Of a stretch of DNA of 64,000 nucleotides, positions 1-8,670 are shown one piece after another. A program made the translations under genes and the position numbers. Within the stretch, counting starts at the first letter, position 1. Every line of letters starts with the position of its first letter. The notes under the pieces are model-generated. The model was not told the origin of the DNA and did no database searches. It saw nothing but the letters and a program-made list of their open reading frames with translations. The DNA is from Sulfurovum indicum (GTDB lineage: Bacteria > Campylobacterota > Campylobacteria > Campylobacterales > Sulfurovaceae): positions 1,860,001-1,924,000 of the forward strand of contig NZ_CP063164.1 of assembly GCF_014931715.1 (NCBI RefSeq), written 5' to 3'.

Positions 1-149
1 TATTCTATACTTCTACACCCCGAATTTAAATCTGGAACTGCTAAAGAATTAGCTGTATGAATGAGGTGAAATTGAACTTATGCTTTGTATAGGCAAGACT
101 GAGAGAAAAAGTATGAGAAGCATAGCTTTTTTGGTTCAAAGAAGAACGG

Positions 150-677
150 TTAACTAGCCTCCAGTATGTCTTTGGCATCTTTGGTATAAACTATTTTTTC
201 TTCTGTATCTGTTTTGATGATATAACGGTCTATATAGGGAAGTAAAAAGTTTTTAGTCAATCCGGCTTCAACCAGAACATCATCTGTCTTTATAGAGAGG
301 TAGTCTGTATCTGCCATACGCTGGATATCTTCTATAATACCCAATACTTCATCATCCTGTTTAACTGTACAGCCAATAACTTCAAACCAGAAATGTTCAC
401 CTTCATTCAAGTTGCAATTCTCTTTGGTCTGCTCTTTGGTGGCGTAAAGTTTGGTATTTGTAAGTTTTTTTGCTGAATCGATATCCTCATAACCTGAAAA
501 CCGTACCGTTCCGCGCTTTATATTTACATCGGAAATAGTAAGCTCACCACGTGAACTCTGAAAGGTCGCACCAATTTTGAATTGTTCAGGAAAGTCCGTA
601 TGAAGATGAAATTTAAGATCGCCCCAGAGTCCGACTGTTCGCCCTATCTGAGCAATAAAAAAACGTTCTTGTGGCAT
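150..677 (-). CDS. rimM: Ribosome maturation factor RimM
   Basis: RimM helps mature the 16S rRNA head domain during 30S assembly and binds ribosomal protein S19. The N-terminal barrel starts FFIAQIGRTVGLWGDLKF, a good match to the family opening, and a PRC-barrel-like C-terminal half follows (FWFEVIGCTV...DYLSIK). I start at the Met before PQERFF, giving 175 residues. The longer open frame would add 30 basic residues that run back into the upstream KH-domain gene. It lies 10 bp downstream of that gene in the rpsP operon. In many related genomes trmD follows directly; no trmD start is visible in the remaining 149 bp. Confidence 0.93.
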   Translation of the reverse strand: MPQERFFIAQIGRTVGLWGDLKFHLHTDFPEQFKIGATFQSSRGELTISDVNIKRGTVRFSGYEDIDSAKKLTNTKLYATKEQTKENCNLNEGEHFWFEVIGCTVKQDDEVLGIIEDIQRMADTDYLSIKTDDVLVEAGLTKNFLLPYIDRYIIKTDTEEKIVYTKDAKDILEAS

Positions 678-687
678 TGTCGTTGTC

Positions 688-930
688 TTAATCCGCTGAT
701 TTGACGTTGACACGGTAGTTCTTACCGCCTTTTGCTTTACAGCCTGAGATGACTGTTTTGATTGCATTGATCATTCTTCCTTCTTTTCCAATGAGCTTCC
801 CGATATCTTCTCTGTTTGCAAATATCGTGATCTCATCGAACCCTTCATCTCTCTCTTCGATCTCAATAGAGATATCATCAGGATGGTTAACCAGCAGTGT
901 GGTATAGGTTAGAAGGAAATCTCTGACCAT
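688..930 (-). CDS. khpA: KH-domain RNA-binding protein KhpA
   Basis: This 80-residue single KH-domain protein has the GxxG loop (LIGKEGRMINAIKTV) that contacts single-stranded RNA. KhpA proteins are commonly encoded between rpsP and rimM, exactly as here, and act as small RNA chaperones, often with KhpB. The stop lies 10 bp before the rimM start and the start is 5 bp after rpsP, so all three are probably cotranscribed from the promoter near position 1300. Family assignment is firm; the RNA targets are unknown. Confidence 0.92.
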   Translation of the reverse strand: MVRDFLLTYTTLLVNHPDDISIEIEERDEGFDEITIFANREDIGKLIGKEGRMINAIKTVISGCKAKGGKNYRVNVKSAD

Positions 931-935
931 TAAGA

Positions 936-1166
936 CTATTTTTTACCTGCTAGTCTTTTTACGGTGTCACTCATTTGGGCACCAACGCTCAACCAGTAGT
1001 TGAGTCTCTCTTCGTCGATCGTAAGATCTTTGTTCGCAGATACAGGATTGTAGTGGCCAATAGACTCGATCCAGCCACCATCTCTTCTTTTTCTGCTGTC
1101 TGTTACTACGATTCTGTAAAACGGCTTCTTTTTTCTACCCATTCTTGTCATTCTGATCACTGTCAT
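936..1166 (-). CDS. rpsP: 30S ribosomal protein S16
   Basis: S16 is a primary binder of 16S rRNA in the 30S body. The opening [20 protein letters not shown] and the segment [12 protein letters not shown] are family hallmarks. At 76 residues it is near the normal bacterial length. It is the first gene of rpsP-khpA-rimM. An unusually clear promoter is shared almost word for word with the rpsB operon, and the leader between it and this gene is about 120 nt. Confidence 0.97.
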   Translation of the reverse strand: MTVIRMTRMGRKKKPFYRIVVTDSRKRRDGGWIESIGHYNPVSANKDLTIDEERLNYWLSVGAQMSDTVKRLAGKK

Positions 1167-1286
1167 TGTATATCCTTTAGTATGTTTCTTAATTTTGCTT
1201 TGATACGCGTCTGAGGAAAACGCTGTATCTTCATCACAAGTCCTGACAACTGCTTTTTAATGACTAAAGCACTCATCAAGACTTTT

Positions 1287-1328
1287 GGAACGCAATTATA
1301 CCCAAATATTTTTTAAGCTTTTATAAAA
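1287..1328 (-). promoter_or_regulatory. Strong promoter of the rpsP operon
   Basis: On the minus strand the region reads TTATAAAAGCTTAAAAAA, then ATTTGGG, then the perfect -10 TATAAT (positions 1300 to 1295), then TGCGTTCC. The same string with only a few changes stands before rpsB (32713-32754). The A tract upstream of -10 and the lack of a classic -35 fit Campylobacterota sigma70 promoters. Confidence 0.75.
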
Positions 1329-1343
1329 GTATGGGAGAACTTG

Positions 1344-1718
1344 CTACGGAAAGTAGCTGCAGACATCCTCTTTTCCCAATTGGCATGCTTTTTGGATATA
1401 CGCTTTTCCTCTGGCCCTGTCCCGCTCTATTTTTGCCCACTCGTCTCCGTAATAGAGTGTCATTCCCGAAAAAAAGCAGCCATCTTCATCATTCAGTTCA
1501 CACGCCTTTTGGGCATAAAAAAGCGCCTTCCTCAGGTCGAGTGTGATCCCTGGTACAAATGTATGCCTGGTAGGAACATAATAGTAGTACATTCGTGCAC
1601 ACGCCGCGCCGTTCCCCGCTTCACATTTGGCTTTGGCCGCGTTGAACTGTTCAATTGTATCGACCCCAAAAAGAGGAGAGAGAGAAAAGAGGAAGAAAAA
1701 CAGTTTCGGGAAAGACAT
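1344..1718 (-). CDS. Exported Sel1-repeat, cysteine-rich protein (Hcp-like)
   Basis: This 124-residue protein starts with a signal peptide (MSFPKLFFFLFSLSPLFGVD). Three helical Sel1-like units follow, each with a C-x7-C pair (KCEAGNGAAC, ACELNDEDGC, ACQLGKEDVC). That spacing is typical of the disulfide-locked Hcp proteins of Helicobacter and its relatives, so it is likely periplasmic or secreted and involved in protein binding. It starts 3 bp after the ffh stop, so it is probably cotranscribed with ffh. No specific function can be read from the sequence. Confidence 0.75.
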   Translation of the reverse strand: MSFPKLFFFLFSLSPLFGVDTIEQFNAAKAKCEAGNGAACARMYYYYVPTRHTFVPGITLDLRKALFYAQKACELNDEDGCFFSGMTLYYGDEWAKIERDRARGKAYIQKACQLGKEDVCSYFP

Positions 1719-1721
1719 CGT

Positions 1722-3080
1722 CTATCTTGGCATACCGGGGAAGCCACCGCCGCCCTGCATCTGCTTCATCATATCCTGCATCTGCTTCATGCCGCCTTTG
1801 CCTGAGAGTTTCTTGGCCATTTTCGCTGCACTTTTGAACTGCTTAAGCACACGATTGACCTGTACCTGGTCAAGTCCCGCACCTGCTGCAATACGACGCT
1901 TTCTCATATTAGTAAGGAGATCAGGATTTTCCCGCTCCTTCGGTGTCATTGAGGCAACCATTGCTTTGATCATTTTGATCTCTTTGGAGTTCTCAAGATC
2001 CATATCACCAAGCTGTTTTGCCATATTTCCCATACCGGGGATCATGCCCATGATGGACTTCATGGAGCCCAGCTTTTTCATCTGCTCCATCTGATCAAGA
2101 AAGTCGTTAAAGTTGAACTGCCCCTTCTTGATCTTCTGTGTCATTCTTTTGGCTTCTTTAGGGTCTATCGCTGCTGCCGCTTTCTCTGCCAGAGACTCAA
2201 CATCCCCCGCACCCATCAAACGGCTTACAATCCTGTCCGCAATGAACTGCTCAAGGTCAGGCATCTTCTCTCCCGCCCCAATGAAACGAAGCGGTACTCC
2301 TACCTGCTGTGTAAGTCCAAGGGCTACACCCCCTTTGCTGTCACCATCAAATTTTGTCAGGATCACACCCGTAATACCGACTTTCTCTTTGAAGGTCTGG
2401 GCTGTTCTGACGGCATCCTGTCCAGTCATGGCATCTGCAACATAGAAGAGCTCATCCGGCTGTGCCACCTCTTTGACACGTGCAAGTTCATCCATCAGCT
2501 CTTCATCGATCGCAAGACGTCCGGCCGTATCAATGAGTACCACATCATAAAGCTCTTTTTCCGCCTTTTCAATTCCTCGTTTGACGATCTCTTCAGGTTT
2601 GGCGTTCTCATCTGCAACCAAATCTATATCGATCTGTGATGTGATCTGCCTAAGCTGTTCAACTGCTGCCAGTCTCTGAAGGTCCGCAGCAATGACCAGT
2701 ACCTTTTTTTTCTTCTGCTCTTTGAGGAAGTAGGCAAGTTTTCCTGTTGTCGTTGTCTTACCTGACCCCTGAAGACCGATCATGAGTACCACAGTCGGCG
2801 GTTTGGAGGAGAACGTGAATCCTTTAGGTGCTCCCTCGATCGTCAGAATATCCGTCAGTTTCTCCTGGAGTGCTTTAAGAAAGTTGTCTTTTCCTACCCC
2901 GTTCTTCTTCGTTTCGATCTCTACAGAGCTTATAAGATCTTTGACCACTTTATGGTGCACATCTGCCTTGAGCAAAGACTTTTTAAGCTCAGTTGTTGCC
3001 TTCTTCAGTGCCTTCTCATCATCGTGAAAACGGATCTTTCCAATGGCATTCTTAAAACTGTCGGTTAATGTATCAAACAT
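1722..3080 (-). CDS. ffh: Signal recognition particle GTPase Ffh
   Basis: Ffh binds 4.5S RNA and signal sequences of nascent inner-membrane proteins and delivers ribosomes to FtsY. The 452 residues contain the N domain, the G domain with the P-loop GLQGSGKTTT and downstream DTAGR and TKFDGDSKGG motifs, and a methionine-rich M domain ending QMQGGGGFPGMPR. Length and order are normal. A Sel1-repeat gene follows 3 bp downstream. Confidence 0.97.
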   Translation of the reverse strand: MFDTLTDSFKNAIGKIRFHDDEKALKKATTELKKSLLKADVHHKVVKDLISSVEIETKKNGVGKDNFLKALQEKLTDILTIEGAPKGFTFSSKPPTVVLMIGLQGSGKTTTTGKLAYFLKEQKKKKVLVIAADLQRLAAVEQLRQITSQIDIDLVADENAKPEEIVKRGIEKAEKELYDVVLIDTAGRLAIDEELMDELARVKEVAQPDELFYVADAMTGQDAVRTAQTFKEKVGITGVILTKFDGDSKGGVALGLTQQVGVPLRFIGAGEKMPDLEQFIADRIVSRLMGAGDVESLAEKAAAAIDPKEAKRMTQKIKKGQFNFNDFLDQMEQMKKLGSMKSIMGMIPGMGNMAKQLGDMDLENSKEIKMIKAMVASMTPKERENPDLLTNMRKRRIAAGAGLDQVQVNRVLKQFKSAAKMAKKLSGKGGMKQMQDMMKQMQGGGGFPGMPR

Positions 3081-3146
3081 TTTCTACCCTACCTGCTAAT
3101 CTATATTTTTCTCTAATACTGCCGCGATTTTACCCTATTTTAGCTT

Positions 3147-3884
3147 TTATTTGTAACGAGCGATATCTTTAGGCTCTTTGGCCTCAAACAGATAATCAAA
3201 AAGCTTCATTTTTGCCGAGTGCAGAAGAATACGCTTGGACTGGGTACGGCTTCCATACTGTTCATCTCCAACGATCGGATGTCCCACATGTGCCAGATGT
3301 ACACGTATCTGATGTGTTCTTCCTGTTGTGATCTCAATGTGTACTTTCGACTTCTTCCCCTGTACCTCTTCCGGTTTTACCAGGGTATGTGCCTTCTTTC
3401 CGCGTACAGGGTCAATGAGCGAGAAGGCTTTACCTTTTTTAATGGTAAAGATCGGTTCATCGATCTCAATAGGCTCATAAACAACCCCCTCTACCCATGC
3501 TACATAATATTTTTCTACTCTTCTGTTCTTAAACTCGTTAATCGCTTTTTTGATGAATGCTTCATTGCGACCAAGCAGCAAGACACCGGAAGTATCACGG
3601 TCAAGCCTGTGCAGAAGCTCAGCGCCCTCTATCGCATCCTGAATATCATAACTGTCAACCTGTGCCGGTTTATTCACAGCGATAATGTTCTCATCTTCAT
3701 ACAGTATTTCGATATCTTCGGGGTATTCAATACGGAACTTTGTTTCTGTATTGATCTCCGCTCTGGCGATCTTGACCTTTTTGTCCTCGACATAAACCAA
3801 TCCCCTGTCTATCAGCTCTTTAGCCTTCTTGTTGGAGATACCTTTCTGTTCTGCAAGTACCTTGTATGCTTTATCTTTTGCCAT
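3147..3884 (-). CDS. RluA-family pseudouridine synthase with S4 domain
   Basis: It converts uridine to pseudouridine in rRNA or tRNA. An N-terminal S4 RNA-binding domain (about residues 1-50) precedes the catalytic domain. The catalytic Asp lies in HRLDRDTSGVLLLGRN, and GRTHQIRVHLAHVGHPIVGD is the usual C-terminal motif. I start at MAKDKAYKVL (245 residues); the longer frame only adds 13 residues. Which position it modifies cannot be told, so no gene symbol is given. Confidence 0.9.
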   Translation of the reverse strand: MAKDKAYKVLAEQKGISNKKAKELIDRGLVYVEDKKVKIARAEINTETKFRIEYPEDIEILYEDENIIAVNKPAQVDSYDIQDAIEGAELLHRLDRDTSGVLLLGRNEAFIKKAINEFKNRRVEKYYVAWVEGVVYEPIEIDEPIFTIKKGKAFSLIDPVRGKKAHTLVKPEEVQGKKSKVHIEITTGRTHQIRVHLAHVGHPIVGDEQYGSRTQSKRILLHSAKMKLFDYLFEAKEPKDIARYK

Positions 3885-3947
3885 AATTACCCTCTTTTCA
3901 TCTCTTTGGTGCTGTGGGAACACAGTACCCTGTATTCTTTATTGCTG

Positions 3948-4244
3948 TCAACTATCACTTTTCACTGTTTCAAGCCACGCCTGAAACTGCTCTGTTAAAG
4001 GAAATTCCACGATCTTTATTTTACTGTTTTGTCCTGTTTTAAACACAATATCACTTTTTGGAACTTTGAAACTTTTAGAGAGGAACTTTACCAACTCTTT
4101 GTTTGCCGCACCTTCTACAGCCGGTGCTTTGATGCGTATCTTGATCGCTTCATTTCCATACACTTCACAAAATTCGTTCCTGCTTGCTGCCGGTTGCGCT
4201 TTGATGCGCAGGCTTACTTTACCCTCTTTGATCTCACAGAACAT
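3948..4244 (-). CDS. DUF167 (YggU-like) protein
   Basis: This 98-residue protein of the DUF167/YggU family has the typical segments LRIKAQPAASRNEF and IRIKAPAVEGAANKELVKFL. The molecular function of the family is unknown. Its first 11 bp overlap the end of waaA, which suggests translational coupling. The last codons run into a short degenerate heptamer tract (AACTATC ACTTTTC ACTGTTT). Confidence 0.88.
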   Translation of the reverse strand: MFCEIKEGKVSLRIKAQPAASRNEFCEVYGNEAIKIRIKAPAVEGAANKELVKFLSKSFKVPKSDIVFKTGQNSKIKIVEFPLTEQFQAWLETVKSDS

Positions 4245-5403
4245 TCTTCAGGCTCTCCACAATCGGTAAAATATCTGTTCTCGTATTGATCCTTGCCGGT
4301 TTCAGTACTCCGTATTGCAGCAACCTGCGTGAAAGTGCCGAAGCTTCCACCACGGCTATCCCCTCTACTGCTTCAAAAATATCTTTTTGATTGAAGTAGT
4401 GGGGACCGGAGATGATCCTGCAGCCGAACTGTGCCGCTTCTGCAGCATTGTGCCCTCCGACAGGTTCAAAGGCACCGCCCAATATAACGATATCTGAAAT
4501 AGTATAAATATTGACCAGTTCACCTAAAAGGTCAACAACAACAATATCTTTTTCAAATGATTCGTTTTCAGAATAGATCTGCCAGGAGAGTCGTTTCTCT
4601 TTGGAGAATCTATCTACCAGGTCAGCCACTTTTCCAAAGCGCTCCGGATGACGCGGCACAACGATCAGTCTGGCATCATCACGCTCTTTTTTCAAGGTTT
4701 CAAATGCTTCCAGTATCAGTGCTTCTTCCCCTTCATGGGTACTTGCAGCACAGACAACCAGTCCGGCTGGCTTGCTTAAAGCTTTTGTAGGCGCAGGCAG
4801 GGAGGAGAGTTTGATATTGCCTGTTACTGCTACATTTTTTGCTCCCAGGGATTCCAGGCGCTCCTTGTCTAAAGCAGTCTGGGCATATACCTCATCGATA
4901 TAACTGAATATCTGTCTGTAGAGCCACCCCATCTTCCTGTACTTACCGAAAGAGCGGTCACTCATACGGGCATTGATCAGTATGGTCTTCGCACCGCGTC
5001 CCTTGGCCAAAGCAAAAAGCAGATACCAGAACTCCGCCTCCATCACAACCAATGCCTTTTGCGGTTTCAGCCATCTGAACAGCAACGGTTCAAAAGGCAG
5101 ATACCGGCTCTCTTTGGTATACCCCTCTATCACACTGTAGCCCGTCTGCGTTGTTGTACTCATTCGCAACACCTCATCGGGCAGCGCATCGACCAGGGGT
5201 TTGATCGCTTTGGCTTCTCCGAAACTGCATGAATGAAACCAGATCCCGTTAGATTTCAGAGGCTGATTATGCCATAAAAAGAAACGTGCAGGGATCGATT
5301 TTCGGTATTTTCTTTTAAAGGAGAAGAGAAAAAGAAAAGGGAGAGCTATCAGATAAAGAAAAATGGAAACAATGGAATAAAAGAAGAAAAATAATCTGTC
5401 CAC
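4234..5403 (-). CDS. waaA: Kdo transferase (lipid A)
   Basis: WaaA (KdtA) transfers 3-deoxy-D-manno-octulosonic acid from CMP-Kdo to lipid IVA at the inner membrane. The 389 residues begin with a hydrophobic anchor (FFFFYSIVSIFLYLIALPFL). A GT-B fold follows, with WFHSCSFGEAKA in the N domain and GGAFEPVGGHNAAEAA in the nucleotide-sugar domain. Whether it adds one or two Kdo residues is not visible. It lies in a run of same-strand housekeeping genes. Confidence 0.93.
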   Translation of the reverse strand: MDRLFFFFYSIVSIFLYLIALPFLFLFSFKRKYRKSIPARFFLWHNQPLKSNGIWFHSCSFGEAKAIKPLVDALPDEVLRMSTTTQTGYSVIEGYTKESRYLPFEPLLFRWLKPQKALVVMEAEFWYLLFALAKGRGAKTILINARMSDRSFGKYRKMGWLYRQIFSYIDEVYAQTALDKERLESLGAKNVAVTGNIKLSSLPAPTKALSKPAGLVVCAASTHEGEEALILEAFETLKKERDDARLIVVPRHPERFGKVADLVDRFSKEKRLSWQIYSENESFEKDIVVVDLLGELVNIYTISDIVILGGAFEPVGGHNAAEAAQFGCRIISGPHYFNQKDIFEAVEGIAVVEASALSRRLLQYGVLKPARINTRTDILPIVESLKNVL

Positions 5404-5417
5404 GCTGCCTCCGTATC

Positions 5418-5436
5418 AGGATGCAAACGGCATCCT
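5418..5436. terminator. Small intergenic hairpin
   Basis: AGGATGC-AAACG-GCATCCT is a perfect 7-bp stem between the zinc-ribbon gene and waaA. There is no T run, so it may only slow transcription or protect a 3' end. Confidence 0.3.
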
Positions 5437-5440
5437 TCCC

Positions 5441-5468
5441 AACGTTCAGCGCTCAGCGCCCAACGCTT
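5441..5468. repeat. Degenerate tandem heptamer (4 units)
   Basis: AACGTTC AGCGCTC AGCGCCC AACGCTT lies just downstream of the zinc-ribbon gene. The 7-bp period is the same as in tracts near 8048, 23241, 23481, 33274 and 55303, though the unit sequence differs. Confidence 0.5.
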
Positions 5469-5470
5469 TA

Positions 5471-6190
5471 TTACGCCTCTTCAGTCACACTCTCCATATA
5501 AAGGATTCTGCCACAGTGAGGACAGTTGACGATCTCATCTGCCTTGATCACCTCTGAGTATGTTTTGTCATTAAGTTTCATATAGCATCCGTAACATGCC
5601 TGCTTTTTTACAGGAACAACAGCTGTATTCCCCGCCCAGATACGGATCTTTTCATAAAAAGAGAGAACTTTCTGTTCAATATTTCTGCTAAGCTCTTCTC
5701 TTTGGGTAAAAAGCTCTCCTTTGGCGCTTTCTATCTCTGCCTTTTGTGCTGATACCTCTTCATTCACCGTATTGAATGTCTCCTGCAATGCAGCAAGTTT
5801 TTCTTCAGCTTCTTTGGCAAGTTCTCTTTTTGTCTCATTGATACCCTGAAGTCTTTCGATCTCTTCATTGGCGAAAGTCATCTTCTCTTTGGCAATATCC
5901 TCTTCAAGCGAGAGAGCCTTCATCTCTTTTTCTGTTGAGATCTCTTTGGCTTTTTTTACATTCGCAGCAAGCTGCTCGTTTAGAAGCGTCAACTGCTCTT
6001 CATAGGCCTTGATCTTGTCTTCATTCTCATCTATCTCTTTGTTTAACGCATCAAGTTCTGCCTGCGCAGCATCAATCTTTTTCTGTACTTTCACTACCTT
6101 CTTGTCTGCTGTTTCAAGCTGAGGGTTGTAACTGTCGATCGCTTTGTCAATCTGTGAAAGTTCTATCAGTTCTTTTAAATGTTTGTTCAA
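5471..6190 (-). CDS. Coiled-coil zinc-ribbon protein (CdsZ-like)
   Basis: This 239-residue protein has a long helical coiled coil over about residues 25-180, rich in Glu, Lys and Ala. A C-terminal four-cysteine zinc ribbon follows (CYGCYMKL ... CPHCGRILY). The family (COG1579) is widespread in Campylobacterota next to nif3-like genes; its role is not settled, with nucleic-acid or protein binding likely. A candidate promoter lies inside the end of the upstream Nif3 gene. Confidence 0.85.
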   Translation of the reverse strand: MNKHLKELIELSQIDKAIDSYNPQLETADKKVVKVQKKIDAAQAELDALNKEIDENEDKIKAYEEQLTLLNEQLAANVKKAKEISTEKEMKALSLEEDIAKEKMTFANEEIERLQGINETKRELAKEAEEKLAALQETFNTVNEEVSAQKAEIESAKGELFTQREELSRNIEQKVLSFYEKIRIWAGNTAVVPVKKQACYGCYMKLNDKTYSEVIKADEIVNCPHCGRILYMESVTEEA

Positions 6191-6231
6191 TCTCTATCCT
6201 TTAAGGGTTTTGAGGGATTAAGCCGTCTCGT

Positions 6232-6960
6232 TCAAAGTGTTTCAAAATGAAACGGATTTTTAGAATTCGCAATTATAGCCAAAATAGGTAAAACTTTCAA
6301 TTCAGCCAATAAGATCTCTGCAAAAAATCGTTCACTCTCATAGTGTCCTATCTCTACCATCATCAAGTTTTCACTCATTGCTTTCATCGCATCGTGGTAC
6401 TTGATGTCACCTGTCAAAAAGCAGTCAGCCTCCACTGCATCGGCAAGAGAAGCTCCCGCTCCCGTCGTTAACGCAATGGAGCGGATGGTCTCTTTTTGGC
6501 CAACCACTTTCAGATTCTCAAGTCCCAGTCTCTCTTTGAGGTGGACAAGCAGATCTCTGTAATGCCACTCCCCGGTCGTTTTGCAAATGAAAGGAACTTC
6601 GCTTTCAAGCCTGAAGTTCAGTACCTTTTCAAAGACATAACGGTTCAGGTGGGTCTGGTCAAAGTTGGTATGCATCGCAATGAGCGACTGTTTTTTCAAG
6701 ATCAGTTTCTCTATGAGGTTGGCAGGATATTTGGCAAAATCAAGCTGTGCCAGTTTACCGAAGATCAGTGGATGATGCACCACAAAGAGTGTCCCCTCTT
6801 CAGCTTCTTCTATCATCTCAGCGTCAATATCAAGCGAGACCACCACCTGCGGGACCTCTCTGCGCATATCCCCGACGATCAGACCGGAGTTGTCCCATTT
6901 CTCCTGAAGTTCGAAGGGGCTGACATTATTTAGAAAGTCATATACTTCTTGTAGTTTCAT
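6232..6960 (-). CDS. Nif3-like dinuclear metal-centre protein
   Basis: The NIF3/YbgI (DUF34) family member has 242 residues when started at MKLQEVYDFL. Metal-ligand motifs are visible: VVHHPLIF near the N-terminus, MHTNFDQ in the middle and DIKYHDAM and IGHYESE near the C-terminus. Proteins of this group assemble into toroidal hexamers, and GTP cyclohydrolase-like activities have been discussed; the role here is unknown. The longer frame starting MWVPKIWE runs into an intergenic inverted repeat, so I rejected it. Confidence 0.9.
   Translation of the reverse strand: MKLQEVYDFLNNVSPFELQEKWDNSGLIVGDMRREVPQVVVSLDIDAEMIEEAEEGTLFVVHHPLIFGKLAQLDFAKYPANLIEKLILKKQSLIAMHTNFDQTHLNRYVFEKVLNFRLESEVPFICKTTGEWHYRDLLVHLKERLGLENLKVVGQKETIRSIALTTGAGASLADAVEADCFLTGDIKYHDAMKAMSENLMMVEIGHYESERFFAEILLAELKVLPILAIIANSKNPFHFETL
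6261..6283 (-). promoter_or_regulatory. Candidate promoter inside nif3 3' end
   Basis: The minus strand reads TTTTGGCTATAATTGCGAATTC with a perfect TATAAT (6277 to 6272), closely resembling the -10 context of rpsP and rpsB. It would drive the zinc-ribbon gene about 80 bp downstream. Confidence 0.45.
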
Positions 6961-6978
6961 TATTATTTCCCATATCTT

Positions 6979-7043
6979 GGGTACCCACAAGGGGCACCCC
7001 TACATATTTTTATATCCTGTAGGGGCAACCCTTGTAGTTGCCC
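6979..7043. repeat. Long inverted repeat between glyQ and nif3
   Basis: The left half ends in GGGGCACCCCTACA and the right half starts TGTAGGGGCAACCC. Over 26 bp the arms pair with a handful of mismatches around a 13-nt A+T loop. It resembles dispersed TGTAGGGGC-type repeats; a related inverted repeat starting TGTAGGGGT lies at 17912-17968. It may also work as a processing or termination hairpin. Confidence 0.6.
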
Positions 7044-7047
7044 TTGC

Positions 7048-7941
7048 TCAACCTCTTACTCTTCTGTTCCGCTCTTCTTCCTGCTCTTTGTAAAGCTGTG
7101 CACATCCTATAGCAAGTTCACGCACTTTAAGAATATAGTTCTGTCTCTGTGCCTGAGAGATCGCTTTTCTTGCATCAAGCACGTTGAATGCATGGGATGC
7201 GATCATACACTGATCGTATGCCGGCAGAGGCAGCCCTTTTTCAAGGCAGAGACGGCACTCTTCACTTGCATCATCAAAGTGTTGAAAAAGCTTCTCTACC
7301 GTTGCCACTTCAAAATGATACTTGCTGAACTCATACTCACTCTCTTTATGCACATCGGCATAGGTAGTTACTTCATCACCGTTTTTATTCCAGACAATGT
7401 CAAAAACAGATTCAACACCCTGCAGGTACATCGCAAGACGTTCAGTACCGTAGGTTATCTCTACTGCCACCGGATCACAGGCGATCCCGCCGACCTGCTG
7501 GAAGTAGGTAAACTGTGTTACTTCCATCCCGTCAAGCCATACTTCCCAACCAAGTCCCCAGGCACCAAGGGTAGGAGACTCCCAGTTATCCTCAACAAAG
7601 CGGATATCATGCTCTTTGAGATTCAGTCCAAGATACTCCAGAGACTTCAGGTAAAGCTCCTGAATATTGTCAGGACTCGGCTTGATAAGTACCTGAAACT
7701 GGTAGTATGCTCCGAGTCTGTTCGGGTTCTCTCCGTAACGTCCGTCAGTAGGACGGCGCGAAGGTGCCACATATGCTGTGCTCCACGGCCTGGAGTCAAG
7801 ACTTCTTAAGAGTGTTGCAGGGTGAAATGTTCCTGCTCCTGCAGGCAGATCATAGGGCTGGACAATGTTACACCCCTGCTCAGTCCAGAACTGTTGGAGT
7901 TTGAGTAGTAGTTCACTAAATGTAATTGTGTCTTTGTTCAT
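7048..7941 (-). CDS. glyQ: Glycyl-tRNA synthetase alpha subunit
   Basis: This is the alpha chain of the heterotetrameric (alpha2beta2) bacterial GlyRS, which holds the class II catalytic core and joins glycine to tRNA-Gly. Family segments are [18 protein letters not shown], the [19 protein letters not shown] motif and [20 protein letters not shown]. Start chosen at MNKDTITF (297 residues); 21 extra upstream codons have no family match. glyS is not in the window, so the subunits are encoded apart. Confidence 0.96.
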   Translation of the reverse strand: MNKDTITFSELLLKLQQFWTEQGCNIVQPYDLPAGAGTFHPATLLRSLDSRPWSTAYVAPSRRPTDGRYGENPNRLGAYYQFQVLIKPSPDNIQELYLKSLEYLGLNLKEHDIRFVEDNWESPTLGAWGLGWEVWLDGMEVTQFTYFQQVGGIACDPVAVEITYGTERLAMYLQGVESVFDIVWNKNGDEVTTYADVHKESEYEFSKYHFEVATVEKLFQHFDDASEECRLCLEKGLPLPAYDQCMIASHAFNVLDARKAISQAQRQNYILKVRELAIGCAQLYKEQEEERNRRVRG

Positions 7942-8015
7942 GCTTTCTCTTTCGTTAAATTTATTCGTAAATTCGGTTTTAACCACATAGTGAATAAAAC
8001 CCAATCAACCTTCAT

Positions 8016-8040
8016 AAAAAAAAGCGGTGCCAGGCACCGC
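8016..8040 (-). terminator. Rho-independent terminator after purE
   Basis: Read on the minus strand, an 8-bp perfect stem (GCGGTGCC / GGCACCGC) is followed by eight T residues. It is the clearest intrinsic terminator in the window. It ends purE transcription before glyQ. Confidence 0.85.
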
Positions 8041-8047
8041 ATACGTC

Positions 8048-8082
8048 AACTCTTCACTCTTCGTTCTTATCTCTTCACTTCT
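8048..8082. repeat. Degenerate tandem heptamer (5 units)
   Basis: The units are AACTCTT CACTCTT CGTTCTT ATCTCTT CACTTCT. They stand between the purE stop and its terminator. Confidence 0.55.
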
Positions 8083-8576
8083 TAGAGGATCACTTCAATC
8101 TCGGAAGAGTCAAGCTCCACCTTCTTCGCTTTGGAGATCCTGTCTTCCTGAAGCTTCACTCTCAACTCATCATCCTGCAATGCCATGATCTGAATGGCAA
8201 GATATGCTGCATTGACTGCTCCTGCTTTACCGATAGCCACCGTACCGACAGGCATACCTGCAGGCATCATCACGGTACTGAACAGGGCATCCTCTCCTTT
8301 AAGCGGTCCGCTCTCCATCGGCACACCCAATACAGGCTTGGTCGTTGTTGCTGCCAAAGCACCTGCAAGGTGTGCAGCCATACCTGCTGCAGCGATGAAC
8401 ACCTGTGCACCTTTTGCTTCGGCATCCTTAATATATTTTTTGGTTCTCTCAGGAGACCTGTGTGCCGAAGAGATGATCAGCTCATACGGTACACCGAACT
8501 TCTCCAGTGTCTTTCCACACTCTGCCATAATGCTGTAGTCACTCTTGCTCCCCATAACGATCGATACGAATTTCAT
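8082..8576 (-). CDS. purE: N5-CAIR mutase PurE
   Basis: PurE class I moves the carboxyl group of N5-carboxyaminoimidazole ribonucleotide to give CAIR in purine synthesis. The 164 residues start MKFVSIVMGSKSDYSIM, with the phosphate-binding GSKSD, and contain SAHRSPERT and the GMPVGTVAIGKAGAVNAA loop. Twelve upstream in-frame residues were left out because this start matches the family length. purK is not nearby. Confidence 0.95.
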   Translation of the reverse strand: MKFVSIVMGSKSDYSIMAECGKTLEKFGVPYELIISSAHRSPERTKKYIKDAEAKGAQVFIAAAGMAAHLAGALAATTTKPVLGVPMESGPLKGEDALFSTVMMPAGMPVGTVAIGKAGAVNAAYLAIQIMALQDDELRVKLQEDRISKAKKVELDSSEIEVIL

Positions 8577-8670
8577 ACTGTTTCCTTTTTTAATTTTTGT
8601 CTTGGAATACATACATCAATGCAAAGTCTGCAACTGGACTCATGTATATATTCCCTCTGTTCAAACGGGT

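Noticed and set aside
1-60. Open plus-strand frame from the left edge ending at TGA (position 60)
   Set aside because: Only 19 residues are visible, with no recognisable motif or overlap with a known gene; chance is likely.
1341-1805. Long plus-strand frames opposite ffh, alaS, napA and other genes
   Set aside because: They mirror strong minus-strand genes, carry no ribosome sites and match no family.
8048-8082. CRISPR array from short regular repeats
   Set aside because: Units are 7 bp with no spacers; there are no cas genes in the window.
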